Shown piece by piece: positions 24,401 through 38,900 of a stretch of 64,000 nucleotides of DNA. The DNA lies in NCBI RefSeq assembly GCF_964199755.1, contig NC_133906.1, forward strand, positions 17,767,378 through 17,831,377. The letters are read 5' to 3'. The stretch's first letter is position 1. The number at the start of each line of letters is the position of its first letter. The notes under the pieces are model-generated. The model was not told where the DNA came from. It did no database searches and was given only the letters and a program-made list of their open reading frames with translations. A program made the position numbers and the translations under genes. Source of the DNA: Larus michahellis. Lineage: Eukaryota; Chordata; Aves; Charadriiformes; Laridae.

Positions 24401-27400
24401 AGAAGGACTTCCAGCCATCTTAAACCAGCTGCTGGTTCATCATGAGGCTGTGTAAACAGTTACCCTGGCACCGCAGAGGCGCCAGGATGAGGAAGGTGGA
24501 GTGATTGTGAGATGTAGAAAAGGTTTCCTCTGCTATTCAGTAGCTCTGACTTTAAGAAGCTAGTGGACTACAAAGTAGGGTAGCCAAGCCTTTGCTCAGA
24601 AACCATAAAAATCTCATTTGAGAGTGAAAATGAGTATCTGTGTCTCAGCCTTTCTGTTCTTGTCTCATTGCAATTTTTTTTTGTTGTGATGAATTTCTTT
24701 ACTTTTGTGCCTTTAAATTTTTCTTCTATAATTCTTGTCTTGCCTGAGGATGTATTGTGCCTATTTTTACTGGTGAGCTTCCACTGTAAATAACATACTG
24801 AAATTCAGTATTTGGAACACAGGACACAGCTAGCAAATTTTGTTCTTCCTATATTTAAGTCATTCAGCTGTCACTTCAGATGCAGCTGAAATAGAAATCA
24901 GATGTCTTCCAGTTAAATTGCCGAGGTGTAGTTCATAGTGACTTATTTTTAATAAGCCCCATTTCATCTGACTGTTAATTCTTCTAAAAAAAAAAAGTAA
25001 CTAGGACCACCCAGCCATTCATTTGCTTTCCCTCCCCCCCCCCCCAAGTAGAATATGGCAAAAAAAGGAAAAAAAACCTCATAGGTTGAGATAAAGACAG
25101 TTTAATAGAATAGTAACTTAAGAGAAACTAATAATAATTATAATGGTAAAAGAACATATAAAATGAGTGAGCGATACAGTTGCTCACCACCTGATGATCG
25201 ATTGCCCAGCCTGTCCTGAGCAGCAATTGTGAATTCCTGTCCCCTGGCCAACCCCCGTCTTGACTTAATATAGGCATTACTTAGCAACAGCTAAACCAAT
25301 ATGTGTTATCAACATTATTCTCATACTAAATCCAAAACACAGAAGCTACTAGGAAGAACATTATCTCAGCTGAAAGCAGAACAGTAGTAAACTAGATAGC
25401 CAGTAGCAATTCCAATGTAGTTATACATTCTGAAATATGCAGTGTTAAGAACTGGCTTGATGAACCACTCAAATAGATTAGTAACCAAGGAGATGATTAA
25501 ACTGGTTTTGCAGGCTCTGTTTGACCTGACAGGGAAGTTACTTTCTAAATAGTATGTTCTGGAAGTATGATAGCATCCTTTGTGTGGGTGCTTTTGCTGT
25601 CTGTCCTTCCCCAGGACATGTATATTAGAGAGGTGACAACTGACTGCTGTATGGGTCAATTGTTTCCAGCATCATGCCAATAATTAAAAACAACTTTCCC
25701 TGTTATGCACAGTGAGGGGGGAATTCTAAATAAAAATAAATCTCAGAAGCTGCATGACTTCCTTGGTAGCCTTGAAATCCAAAGGTTAGCCCATTGCTTA
25801 GCCCTGCATTTTAAGAGTGCTACTTGTATGGCAAGAAGTTGATCTTGTCTCTGAATTTCATTCCGATTTGGTTTAGTTTTTACTTTGTAAAAAGTGAAGT
25901 CTGTGTCATGCAGCTGTTCCAGGTGTCTGTTTTCAGCACTCTGCTATAGCTCTTGTAAATTCCAGGGGCAAGTGCTTCGGCCTTTTGACAGTCAGGAGTT
26001 GGTGAACAGTACTTACGTCACCTGTGCTTTTTCTAGTGTAGGAGCTGGCTGTGGGTGGACACACAGACATAGAACAAATGATCTGTTAGGCCTGGCAGTC
26101 TTGAACTCTCTTCCTAGTTAGTACTTTAGTATTATACTACAGTACCTTTGATCCAAGTGGTGTGCCAATGTCTGTAAGTGTCTGAAGACCTTGTTAAAAA
26201 AAGTAGATGAAGTTTTGGTTTTCTCTGACATGCAGCAGTGTTATGGTGAAAATGAGGTTGTGCTCAAGTGGAATTGAGACATCACAAGCTCTTGCCTATT
26301 ATGAAAGGGTTCCTTTGTTAAAGTCTTTTGGCAGTTAATGTGGTCAGAAATACACTAACCTTCAAAAATATCACACAGTTAAACCTAAAGAAGGGAAGTG
26401 CAGGCAGAGTAAAAAAATGGCTAATGATGATAATTGCTTGGAAATAGGACACTTCTTCAAGGGAGAAATCTGATCATAATAGAGTAGGTGGCTGTGCGTC
26501 TGAAGGTTAGACTACATTTTAGGTGACTAATGGAACACCCATAGTTGCTGGCAAGTTAAAGCTCCACTGAAAAATTGGTTTATGCCTGTTTTATACAAAA
26601 CCTGAGTTTCTTCTCTCTTCCCCTCCCATTCTATCTTCTATTTAGGAATAACCTAATTTACTACAGCATAATCATGTTTATGTTGTGTCCCTAAGGATTG
26701 TGTGAAGTTGAAATTTTTTCCTGTAGCAGTACATCCGTTACGGATAAAAGTAGCTTTTTAAATATCGAAAGTGTGTGCCTCATTTGAATTGCTCTTCTGA
26801 GAACACGGTGTCTTTTATTTCTTATAATTTAGTTTGTATATTGATACAGATTAACAGAATAAGGAGCTTGGCATGAAAACTGGCAGTTGCAGGAGATGCT
26901 ACCAGTCTGTACTCAAGGTGTATGAATTACAGCTTATGTTGAATTTGGGACTGATTTAATATGTAGGAGGTGTCCTAAACAGCTTTCTGTAGGGATATAA
27001 ACTTGTGAATACTGCTTGCCAATGATGACAAAGAGGCAAGAACATGAAAATGGATTAGCTCTCTTCATGCTTCTAGCTTTCTTTTCTGGGGAGGAAAAAA
27101 GGAAGCTTGCTTGGGAATGTCAACAGGTAGTACTTCTGCCCTGAAATGAGGTTCGATGAGGCCTCAAATTCAGATGGAGCATTAACTGATAAATGTAGAC
27201 CTGCAGGGTAGGTGCCTATGGTTATATCAGGAGCACAGATGTGCACAGTGCCATAGCTTCTGCCCCTGCCGTATGGGTCACTGGCAGAATTGCCTGGTTT
27301 CACTAGGCTGCTTTGACAGAAGAATTTCTGCACCAGCCTTGCCTGCGCTCTGAGGCGAAGTCCCTTTTCTGCTGACAAATACTTCCCAAGGATTGTAGTT

Positions 27401-29756
27401 GGGGTGGGATTGTGAAGTAGGTAATTATCACGTATGGACTCAGTACTGGCATGGAAGTTAGAAGGGGGTGATTTAGTTCTTTCATCAAAACTTTATTGCT
27501 GGTTGGCTAGTGTGAGATTACTTAAGGGATTATGTGTATGCTAAATCATTAATATCCCTTGAACAGGCTTGGGAGGAGGTATGCAGAAACTCCTTCCGCT
27601 TCAAAGGAGAGGAGAGTATTGACTTATCTTTAACCTTGCTATATTTTTAAAATAAACTTCCTTGTATCACTTTCCAAATCATGAAGTGGTCATTCTATCT
27701 GCATAATACAATTTGAAAGCCATTATAAAACTTGGCGTAAAATCTTCCTGAATTTAGCTGTGCTAAAAATGTGTTTGGTGAGGCCCTGTTGGTAAGAGAA
27801 AAGTCAGCCCTTCCCTTGGAAAGGTGTCCTTGTGCCACCTCATTTGTAGCTGCGTCAGTTACACAGGACACATCCAGGGCTCTAAAAATCACTTTTTCAA
27901 ATGAAGTTTCAGGCTCTTGTTTTCTGTACTTTTTTTTTTTTGTGCTGGTGGGCATGAGTTTATGTAGAGAACATGCCGTCTATGTAAGAGGTACTTGAAC
28001 TTCCAAACCAGTGTTTGCTTGACAGTTTTCATTCCTTGGTTTTGCATTGTGGTTCCCACATTAGTAATAAGAGCTATGAGCTGCTACAATGTCTGTAACT
28101 GTTTTCAGACTTGGTTGTACACTGTGCATTAAGCAAACATGCTTTGCTCATATGTAACACACTTGAAAGTAATTTTTTTGTCAGCTGTTCATGCTGTGAA
28201 TGGTCTCCTTTTGGCTCAGAGGTGTTTCGGGGCAGTTGCCTGAACCGTGAGGGGGGGGTTGTGAGCGCACATTTAGACCGTAATCCTCAAGGCCATCACT
28301 ATTGTTAGAAAACTGGCTGCAGTTGCATGTTGCTGTAGTGACAAACTGGGCATGACCTCAGCACAAGTCTTTAAAATATGGTTTTGTTGTAGTTATAAAA
28401 CATCCTCTCCATCATTAGAAGTTAAAAAGTAAGCTAAGAATGGTATATCTGGTATGCAACGTAGTTTTGGAGTATTGGATAGTGCTGTTAAGCCTTTAAG
28501 ACTCTAAATTCTTCTAGTTGCCTAAACATGCTTTGGAAAGTTGAAAGTTTGTTCTCTAGCATGAACTTGTGCCCCTATAGACACTACTAACTCTGCTTGA
28601 GTTATGTTTGGAAGTCTACAGGGCTACAGCCTGAGGCAGCAGTGTAAGGGAAGGAGGGGATGTTTGGTTTTGTACTTGTTTTCAAAAAAAAAAGTGTTAG
28701 ACTCAGTTACAACTCTGGTTTGGGAAGAAAAATTTGGAATGTGATTCAAAGGAGCAAAGGTGATCAAGGCATAGGTTGGTTTTGTGTTTTGCTTCTTTTT
28801 GGGGCAGATAAACTGAGCAGAATACTAGGGGTGTTGCCTTCTGTATCAACCTAAAGGTGCAGTGATCTAGTTTTTCTAGAAAGAAAGTCAAATTGAAACC
28901 CATTTCCTCAAAGGTCTTTTGAGCTACATCTTGCCAAGATCTACCATGTATTAGGTGTGGCAATGCATTGGGCACCTTACAAATTAGTTGAAGTGTGATA
29001 TTTTAATTCTGTTAAGCTTCTGTTACAGATTTTCTTCTTATGCTGTTAAATTAGAGCTTGAAAGAGGGGAATCAAACCAACTGTTAAATAGTAAGAAATT
29101 TTCTTCCTGAGTCTGCCTCGGTATTTAACTACTTGTAGGCATCTGCCAGTAGTATCAATGACTGTTGGCAGTAATTCAGGAATAAAACCCGGGGAAGGGG
29201 ACTGGTGAATGAAAATGCTAGTGTCCCACAGTTGAAAGGACAAAAAAATAATGAACAGGGGAGAGAGGATTCGTTACTTCATAGATTTCTCCATGCTTGA
29301 AAGAGCTAGCTAATTGTATTTCAATTCCTGAATGGAAATTTCAGTTTCTGCATGATGCATTTTAGGTGTTTTGTTTAGGCTTTTGCAGGTACATAGGTTG
29401 TAGTGCTGTGTACAACAGTTTGCTGTTCTGCTTATGGACTGTGACAGTGCAAGAGCAACACTATGACCCTTCTGCAGCATGATCTGCAGAACTTGCACAC
29501 ATGGTCCTCCACTCAGTTAACACTTGTTTTGTATTAAATATTTAGCTTTATGTTGTATCGCCCTCCAGCTTTTGGAGTGGTCTCAACCAGCCAGATGCAG
29601 TGAAAAACTGGGGCTGAAAGATAAGTTTGCACTTCTTCAGTGGTATGACTAGACAATTCACCTGTTGTCTTGGGTGCTTGGTTTTGTACTGAGAAGCAAT
29701 GCTTCGTTCTGTGTCCAGTGCTGGCTTGACCTCTTTGCCTTGTCTTATTTATTCAG
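21469..29756 (+). other. CANX: CANX intron 1
   Basis: About 8.3 kb between the presumed untranslated exon and the first coding exon. It contains an LTR fragment (25081-25382), a C-run and A-runs beside it, and otherwise unremarkable AT-rich DNA. I see no extra coding exon and no RNA gene. Confidence 0.65.
25081..25382 (-). mobile_element. Solo LTR fragment of an avian endogenous retrovirus
   Basis: The segment starts GGTTGAGATAAAGACAGTTT, contains GTTGCTCACCACCTGATGA and CCCAGCCTGTCC, and ends near CTACTAGGAAGAACATTATC. I recognise this as a widespread avian ERVL-type LTR, read in reverse. It appears internally deleted and decayed, with no gag/pol/env reading frames. Its 3' part also matches the fragment at 34244-34722. 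Family name and boundaries need a repeat-library search. Confidence 0.7.
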
Positions 29757-29759
29757 ATC

Positions 29760-29945
29760 ATGGAGCTGAAATGGCTACTCTATGTGACCCTACTAGCTCT
29801 CGGGACTCTTGCTGTCCAGGCAAATGATATGGATGATGACAATGATGGTGATGATGTAGTTGATATTGAGGATGACTTGGACGATGGCATTGAGGAGGTA
29901 GAAGAGTTAAAGCCTGAAACGAGCACTCCTCCTCCAACTCCAAAG
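29760..29945 (+). CDS. CANX: CANX first coding exon: signal peptide and acidic segment (aa 1-62)
   Basis: Acceptor ttattcag then ATC and the ATG at 29760; donor CAAAG|gtttgg. [20 protein letters not shown] is the signal peptide, followed by an Asp/Glu-rich stretch ([13 protein letters not shown]) that can bind calcium. The start is fixed by the signal peptide. Confidence 0.98.
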
Positions 29946-32900
29946 GTTTGGCATGGAACTTCTTTCAAAAATTGAATTACTGTTTGTGTTGTGGTTAATG
30001 TAAGTCTGATCAGAGTTGTCTTTACCTAGCTAACATTTAATACATTGTGATGTTATTAAAGATGTTATCTGGGATTAGGGCTTGGAGTTAAGCCCAGCTG
30101 CTTCGTTCCTATTCTCATGTCCCCCCATGTTCTTCCTGAAAACTTAGATCCACCCTTGAAACCTGTGATGTGATTATCAGGAGTTTAATGCTGATGTTTC
30201 TAGCTAGATATATACTTTTAGTTTTAGTTGCGGATGAGCACAATCGCTTGGCACAAGCAGCAATATTTACGTAACTTCAGTATTTATGCTGCAAGGGTGT
30301 TCAAGGTAAGCTGTACTTGAGCGTAGGGAGGGAATGTGAGCTGTACGTGCCTGTGTTTCTTTAGAGCAGAGAATATACCTTGAAAGGTGCATAAATGCCT
30401 CTCTTCTCCAATAGGTTACCTACAAGGCCCCAGTCCCAACTGGTGAGGTGTATTTTGCAGAGTCCTTTGATAAAGGAACTCTGGATGGGTGAGTATAATC
30501 TGAAGGATGATTCAATATAGCAAATAATTGAAAATTATGGTGAAAGGCAATGAAACCCTTTCTAGAGCCTGTATTATTCAAAATTGAATGAAAGGGCAGT
30601 GATTGGGGAGGACTACAGCAGTGACTATATGAGACTATATGTTAAGGTACTGAGCTAAACTAGTATTTCCTTAAGTTCTAGTAACAAAGGGAAGGTGAAC
30701 TGTACATGTGTAATGTTTTAATCCCCATCTGACTTTTTACTTTCTTCAAGTAATGTGAGGATGGTGAGGTACTGCCTTTATTACTTTTTTTTTACAAGAG
30801 CAAGACACTGAGGCCATGATCATAGTTTAGGGGTGGGAAGTGGCAAATGCAGAAACCTTTGCAGACATGGGAATAGAACTCCTCAGGGGATCAAGGCACT
30901 AGAGTGTAGTCACAGGACAGCAAGCATTATCTTAAGGGCAGTATTTTTAGTGGGGAAAAAAGTATGGTTTTCTAATCATTTGATATCTGTCTTCTAGATG
31001 GATCCTTTCCAGAGCCAAAAAAGATGATGCAGATGATGAGATTGCCAAATATGATGGTGAGTCCAACACAGGCTTTGGATGATAAATGTTTCTGATGTCT
31101 TTTCCCACATCTGATAAATAGGTGCAAGTCTTTTTCTCTTTCCCAGTTAAAATTGTGTTTACTGAAGAAAATGTGAGGAGCATTTATATACCTGGCTAAC
31201 AATATGAAGTGTAGGTCTGATTTAGACAAAATATCCAACTGGATATTTGAAAATAATTATTAGTGAAGATGTTATGCTAATAACTTGATAAGGTACCCTA
31301 TAGTGTGTTATTGCAGAACAGAATGCTGACTATCTTGTTCAAAATTGGGCTAAACAAAGACTGTCTTGAACAAGTTTTGATAACACTTGGTTAATTTCTC
31401 TCCAGGTAAATGGGAAGTCCAAGACATGAAGGACACTAAGCTTCCAGGAGACAAAGGGCTTGTATTGGTAACTCGAGCCAAGCATCATGCGATTTCATCC
31501 AAACTTTCAAAGCCTTTTGTATTTGATACCAAACCCCTTATTATACAGTAAGTAAAGGATAACTTAATGTTCTGTTATTTCAAGGGTGACATGATAGCAG
31601 GCTGATGTTTATTCCATAACTGAGCTGTTTGATGACACAAGATGCTGTAACCTATTATTATACTGTTTAAGTAAGAGTAAAATAGCAACCCAGATTCCCA
31701 AAGTCGGAAGTTAGGAACAGCATGGGTCTCTCTGAAGCCTGAAAAGGAAAGAAGTCTATAAAAACTTGACTTGGTAACCTGTCTTGGGACTTCAATTTGA
31801 TTGTAGTAACAAGGTCAGGCAACTGACTTTTGTACTGCTAATTGTGAAAATCCTTGTCCTTTTGGACAAAAGCTGGTCTGTATGTAGGTCAGCGTACTTC
31901 CTTATGCAGTGAACTGCACCCTGTTTCCAAGGTGGAGTGGATGGAGTGGTAAAGATGCACTCGTTTCCTCCTTCCTTTGTCTTAGTTCCTGTGTCATGGA
32001 AGATGAACAGCTTGCCTAGCTCTGGCCATGACTGATGTAGAAGAATCTACTTGCATGTATGTTAGAATAGCAAGTCAGGGGAAGAAAATAATTCAGTGTG
32101 AACAGCTGAATTGTGGATTACTACCTACTTTATCAGTTTTAAACAGAGTAAGCTAATTTGTATTTGCATAAGATAATGAGTTGGTCACTTTGCTTTGCCT
32201 GACTGTTTAGTTTTGGCTCAAAATACAAAGCTAAAAATAAATCCCAGTGGTCATCCACTCCAGCTGCTGGCATTGAGAGAGGATCAAGCATACTTAGCCT
32301 ATTCCAGACAGAGATGTTTTGCCTTTTTCAGACTCCTTGGCATTCCTAAATATACTGTTGTATGCTTATAACCCTAAAGGGGCTTCTCCTGGGATCCAAT
32401 TGTTGTTGCTTTGGTAGTCTTGCAAATTGAGTTGTCTGTCTGCCATAGTAGTTGTGGGGAAAATAATTGGCTTGCCTTAATCTCTATTGCAGTGTCTTAC
32501 ACATTGGAAAGCTTTTCCTTCCTTCTCTCTACTTCTAGATCATAATCTTCTAGACCAGCACTCAATTCCTTTAATCTTTTCTCTCAGATTAAGTCTTCTA
32601 AATCCTCAATTTTTCTTGTTTCTCAGGCCCTTGTGAATATTTGCTTAGTACTTAGAGTTCAGTGTGTATTTTGGTATTCACTGGGCACATGATTTAAAGC
32701 AAACAACAACAAAACAGTCTTACTCTTCATTTGTTTGAAAATTTGTAATTGTGTATTACAGAAATAATTTTTCATTGTGTATAATATGTTTCTCCCCTTC
32801 TGTGTCCAAAACTAAAATTAGGTATGAAGTAAACTTCCAAAATGGAATAGAATGTGGTGGGGCCTATGTGAAATTGCTTTCAAAAACCCCCGAATTGAAC

Positions 32901-35900
32901 CTGGTGAGTAATGCTGCTACTTTGAGTATTAGCTGTGAAAGGAGGCTTTTTCACTTTGCTTCTACCTGAAGAAACCTCTTCAGTAAAGGCAGTGCGGGCA
33001 TATTTAGGGTCTGATCACCAAAGTGCTTTGCACTCAGCAGTTTCCCACTATTTTCAATTGGAGAAGGTAAATACTGAAATCTTCTGGACTCCTGAGTGAA
33101 AACTCTGGACTTCCCTAGTAGCTGAACAGTTCTAGAGCTTTGCTAAAGTCTGCAATACTTCAGATTTCCCTAGGTTCGAGGACCAAAGAGGAGGTATCTT
33201 ATGAAAGCAACCAGTCTATGAGGAGAAACCTCAGGAAGCTGTTGTGCAAAAGGAAGATTCCGTGTTTCATCTTCTAAAACAGACTAATGCAAATAACTAA
33301 AAATATACCTTGCATTTATTGCCTTGCCTTTGTCAGGTGAACCCACTTGTTACTGAGTTTATTTTAAAAAAGTCTTGAGGTTGGACTGGATACATCCTTA
33401 TATGTTCACACTAGCTATATAGAACTATTTGCTTCATAAATGAACCTTGAACGCATTGTCTTAGAAGTGTGGTCATTGGAAAAGACCATGCTACAACTCC
33501 CAAGGATTAAGAATCATTTTCTCTCCTGTCAGTCACATACCTACCTAAAGTGGTTTAGCCTATTCAGACAAAGCTTAACTGCTGGGTCACCTTGCACAGG
33601 CTTTTGTACCCTACAGGTTTTCTTTTGCCGTCTTCCTAGACTTTATATGAAGTACCTTTTATGACTTGTTACCCTTCCTTCTCCTGTCATTCTGCAGTCT
33701 CACTGGAGTTGTAGTATTAACGCAGACTCCAAAGTATTAAAAAGACACCCAAAAGACTATTTGGCTGCCTAACCAGTTCCATATGTGCATTGAATTTTAA
33801 GATAATGTTAGCAAGAACAAAAAGACTTGTTTTGCAGTCTTCAATGGTGAGATTATTATATCCAATTAGGTCTCAGATTGAGACCCTATACCAGTTCATA
33901 AGTGTGTAAACTAAATACAACTTGGCCTCACTGTTAATGCTGCTTCTCACTTTGTGTGAAAGAAACTCACTGGACTAGCTAATCATTCATTATTACCAGC
34001 AACTGATACTTCTATATGGGTAGCTTTTAAAATCTGTTAAAGGAGAAGCCTTTGCCTGAGCATTCCCACACTATTCAAGGAGTTGCACGCACGCCACCTG
34101 AGTTGTGACTGCTTGGACCAGAGTCACTTTGTGGCAGGTGACTCCAGTGAGACGATGGGTGCTCCTTTTGACTCCTCTCATACACTTACTCTTGGGCAAG
34201 CTTCTCCCTGAGGCTTGACCCTAGGTTTCCCACAGCTGAGTCTCAGGCATCAGATTTTATAAAAATAAATAACTTAATTGAAAGGTGCAGCAGCAGGGTC
34301 AACTAGCTGGGTGCCTCCAGAGAGGGACCATGAACAAAGAAATCCCTGGGCAGTTATGCCCTTGTGATCCATACACCCTCCCCTCGTGCTCTTTGCATGC
34401 TGTTCATGTGTCTTTTAGTACAATAGTGATTTTTGGTTTGGGGTCTTATGGGATTCTTCTTCTGCATCAAGGCAGGCCGTTGACTGTTCTTACCTCATTG
34501 ATTTGCGGTCTCTGCTGGTGGTTGTGGCCTCCTTATTTCTGGTTTATGCTTCTTGTGCACCTGTGCTCACTGGCAGAACTCAGGGAACTGAAAAGTCCCA
34601 GACTTAGGGGAAAATACTACCAAAACATCAGTGTGTTACCAACATTTTTCTTATAAGACTAAACACAGCACCGTACCAGCTGCTAGGAAAATTACTGAGA
34701 AAATTAACTCTATTGCTGCCTAAAGGCTTCAGCAAATCTAGCCCCTCCTGCTAAGTAAAGCTAGGCAAGCAGTATAAATCGCACCACGTTATAACCTAAG
34801 TAATTTATTCTAATTAAAACTTACTTATTTAAGCTAAATGACTAATAATTCTCAACAAAATCCTTTGTCGTGATGTAGAAACATACCTAAACATTGTGGT
34901 TGTCACTTACATTTATCTCTTTGATAATACTTGAATAGGTGCTGTTTTCCATCTGGGAAGTGGAGACCAAGGGTGCAAAATCAAGTAGCTGGGATAATTT
35001 TGGTGTTTTTTCTGGAGGCTTGTATTCATCATACAAGCTTCAGTGTGGGTACTTCACTGGGTTGATATCCAAGTTGCAGAGTAATTTCTAATGAATTGGG
35101 AGTTCTTATGACAGGCAGTGACTTAAGTATATTTCAAAATAATGGAATGAAGTTTTGTATTGTTTTTAAAGGATCAGTTCCATGACAAAACTCCGTATAC
35201 AATCATGTTTGGCCCTGACAAATGTGGAGAGGACTATAAATTGCACTTCATCTTCCGGCACAAAAACCCAAAGACTGGCAAATATGAGGAAAAGCACGCA
35301 AAGCGTCCAGATGCCGACCTGAAGACTTACTTTACTGATAAGAAGACCCATCTTTATACTCTGGGTATGGTGACTGTTAACTGTGCATGTTAACAACTGC
35401 TACTATGTTTCCTGATTCAAAAGCTCAAAAATACAACTAAAAACCACTTGAAAGCTCTGAATGCAAAATCTGGCTGTATTATACAAAGGCTTATTTCTTC
35501 CTTGCAAGAAGTCTTGATTCATGTAAGAAAGGTCATGAGAGACCTTGAACTTAATAGTTAAAGGAGAACTGAATTTCAGAGCAGTCACGAGTAACTTGAT
35601 ATGCTATGTATATCCAAAATAATTATCAGCATTTATAAACTGCTTGAATGCTGCCCTCTAGTAAATTGGGATATACTAGGCTTTACATTTGGAGGGATAG
35701 TCTTTTTTTCCTGCTGCTTTCAGAGTACCAGACAAATTCGGTGGTTCTTGAAGTACGAGGTCTTGTCTGGTATATTAGCTGTGACTAAAATCTTTCAGAG
35801 GGTACTCGGGAGGATCTTTCTAGCTTTTCCTACTACAGAGGCAGCAATGGATAAAGGAGTGAGATTAAAATCCTGTGAGTCAGTAGTAGGTAGTCTTATT

Positions 35901-38900
35901 CTTGAGTAGAATATGAATACATACATTATTACTATAAAGCAATAACTTCCTGTGCCGAAGTCAACTTGCTGTGGTAACTGGTAAATCACTTTACAAGCTT
36001 CTTTGTGTTTTTAGCATATTTAAAGTAGGACTCTTGCAATGAGCCTTCTTTCTCACAAGGTGAGATGTGGTACATCGTCACTGGTTACTCGTTGGCCTAA
36101 GGAGGAAGGTTTTTAACGATTCTTTAAAACAGTTGCTGGGTAGGTGGTAGCTTGGACTGCTGAAGTTTTAGTTGTACAGTGGGGGGTGAGCGATGCTTTA
36201 TGATGCACGCTTTGTATCATATATGTAATGGCTACATCAACTTCTTTCCTTACAGTCTTGAATCCTGATAATAGTTTTGAAATACTGGTTGATCAAACGG
36301 TTGTCAACAGTGGGAATTTGCTAAATGATATGTCTCCTCCTGTGAATCCACCCCGAGAGATTGAGGACCCAAATGACCAGAAGCCTGAGGACTGGGATGA
36401 GAGACCAAAAATCCCAGACCCAGATGCTGTTAAACCGGATGACTGGTAAGCTGTTGGAGGGGTGGAACTGAGGGAGGCCTTAGCCTGATAATTTGGTCCT
36501 GATCAAAAAGTCTTGCTCATATGACTTATAGAAGGCTTTGAGTCTCACCCTTGCAATCAAAACACAATCGGTTTAGGTATCTGAGCAGCAGTTTGGTAGA
36601 CAAAGGCAGACAGGATCCATGTCCTCTGGGAATTACTGTTTAGTGCTCCAGTTACTGTGCTGGCCACAGATGAAGCCTTTACTGAAACAGCTATGCTAGC
36701 TGATGCTTTCATCCCTCATGAGATCAAAAGATGAGCTGCAGAAGATATAACTGTAAGATGTTTGTAGTTGTTTGTGTAATGCCTAGTTACATGTGACTGA
36801 AATATCTGACATCCTAAATCAGAAACGGATACTGAGTTTTTGCTGTTGAACCGATGCTTTGTGAACCATACTCAGTTTCAAGCTCAAATGTGTGTTTGCA
36901 GCGACCGCTAAGATGCAGGATTTGTTGTAATGTGCCCTTCCTAGATTGGTTTTAAAAAATTAATATTACCTTACAGTTGGTGCCATGACTGTTCCATGAG
37001 GCACAGGTATGGGTAACAGATGGCAAGGCAATTCTGTTCTGAAATCACATTGTCACACTTACCCTGTGAGAAGTGTGAAGCAGGCTGCTTGTCTAATCAG
37101 TGGGCTTGTTCAGAGTCTGTAGAATCGTGCTTTTCGGTTAAGAACTTTTATATGTTGTCTGTGTTAATACATGATAATGTGTTCTCAAGGGATGAGGATG
37201 CTCCTGCAAAGATTGCAGATGAAAATGCTGTGAAACCAGAGGGCTGGCTGGATGATGAGCCAGAATATGTAGCGGACCCTGATGCTGAGAAGCCTGAAGA
37301 TTGGTATGTTTACTGCCTGTTGCAAATGACAGCAAATATTTCATGGCTTTGGTACTGGCTTTTACAAGTATAAGAACAGCTAGTTCGTTGTTGCTCACTA
37401 ACAAAGTTGTTGATTCAGGCTATCTTGCTTCAAAAGTAGAAGGCAGAGTTGGTCAGAGGAATCTTGGCTTCTTGTGTTCACTTGTGCACTCTTCAACTCT
37501 GCTGTGATTGTAAGCTGAACAGGGCGAAGATGGTCATCTTGCGGTTGTACCACACTTGAAAGAGGCAGTGGGGGAGGCTGTGCACAGAGACAGGCTTTTG
37601 TTGAGCTTTTGTGCTTCCAAGCTGCTATTTGAAATCATCATTCCTTCTGCAGTGCCTTTATCTACAGACCTATGCTTTATAAAGTTTCAGTATTCCCATT
37701 TTGTGGCAGGAATTTTAATTTTCCTATAAATCAGACATTGCCTAAGTCTTATTCTGTTTTAAGGCAAGGGGTGGACTTCAAAACAGAATTTCCTTTTTCA
37801 GGGATGAGGATATGGATGGTGAATGGGAGGCACCTCAGATTGCAAATCCTAAATGTGAGACAGCTCCTGGCTGTGGTACCTGGCAGCGACCAATGATTGA
37901 CAATCCAAACTACAAAGGCAAATGGAAGCCTCCTATGATAGATAACGTGAACTATCAGGTTGGTATTTTTATTGCGTAGACTGCTGGACAGTGCAGCATT
38001 GCTCTTACAAAAATCATTCTGATCTAGATTCAGCAGGTGTAATTAAGAACAGAAACACTGTCATGATTGTACTGTGTTTGAAGTGGACAGATTCTAAGCG
38101 TTTTTTTTTTACTTGGCTTCACTTTGTGGCACAAATGAAAATTGATTCCCAAACCCTGATGACTTGCACCCATAGACATTCTAATTAAGTGCAATGAATT
38201 GGTCTTTCTCTCAGTTCAAAATGGGCTGAAAAATAAAAAGTGTATTCTAGGAGATGAGGCTGAACGTCTTGTCTTTTCTAGGGTATATGGAAACCTAGGA
38301 AGATCCCAAACCCAGATTTCTTTGAAGACTTGGAACCTTTCAAGATGACTCCCTTCAGTGCTGTGGGGCTTGAGCTATGGTCAATGACTTCTGACATCTT
38401 TTTTGACAACTTCATCATCTGTACTGAAAGAGCTGTGGCTGATGATTGGGCCAGTGATGGCTGGGGTCTGAAAAAGGCAGCTGATGGTGCTGCAGAGGTG
38501 AGAAATAAGTTTCATTGTGTGCTTCTGACTGGAAAAGCAGGAGCATTGCTGCTGTTCTCTCCCACAGTCTTTATTGACATATATGTACCAAAGCTAGGGG
38601 TTGTGATAAACCAGATTAGAATCTCAATTCCTAATTATAATATGGTAATGGTTGCTATAAATAGCAATGAGTACTCGCTGCTCTTTTATGAGGTTTTTGC
38701 TCTGGCTGTTAACTTTAGCCTAATTCTTAATTTGCAAACTATGGAAAAAGTACTTGTGCAGGTTACCTTTAATTTTTTTGACGTATGAAATACAATGTTC
38801 AAAGTTGCAAAAAGCCTCTTTGAAAATTCTGTGTCTTTAAACTTAACTGCTACGGCTTGCTGTATGGGATGAAATTTGACAATTTTTTTTATCTTGCAGT

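Noticed and set aside
38330..38788. 152-codon ORF continuing past CANX exon 11
   Set aside because: It is exon 11 read through its donor into the intron; the gtgaga donor at 38498 and the next exon fit calnexin exactly.
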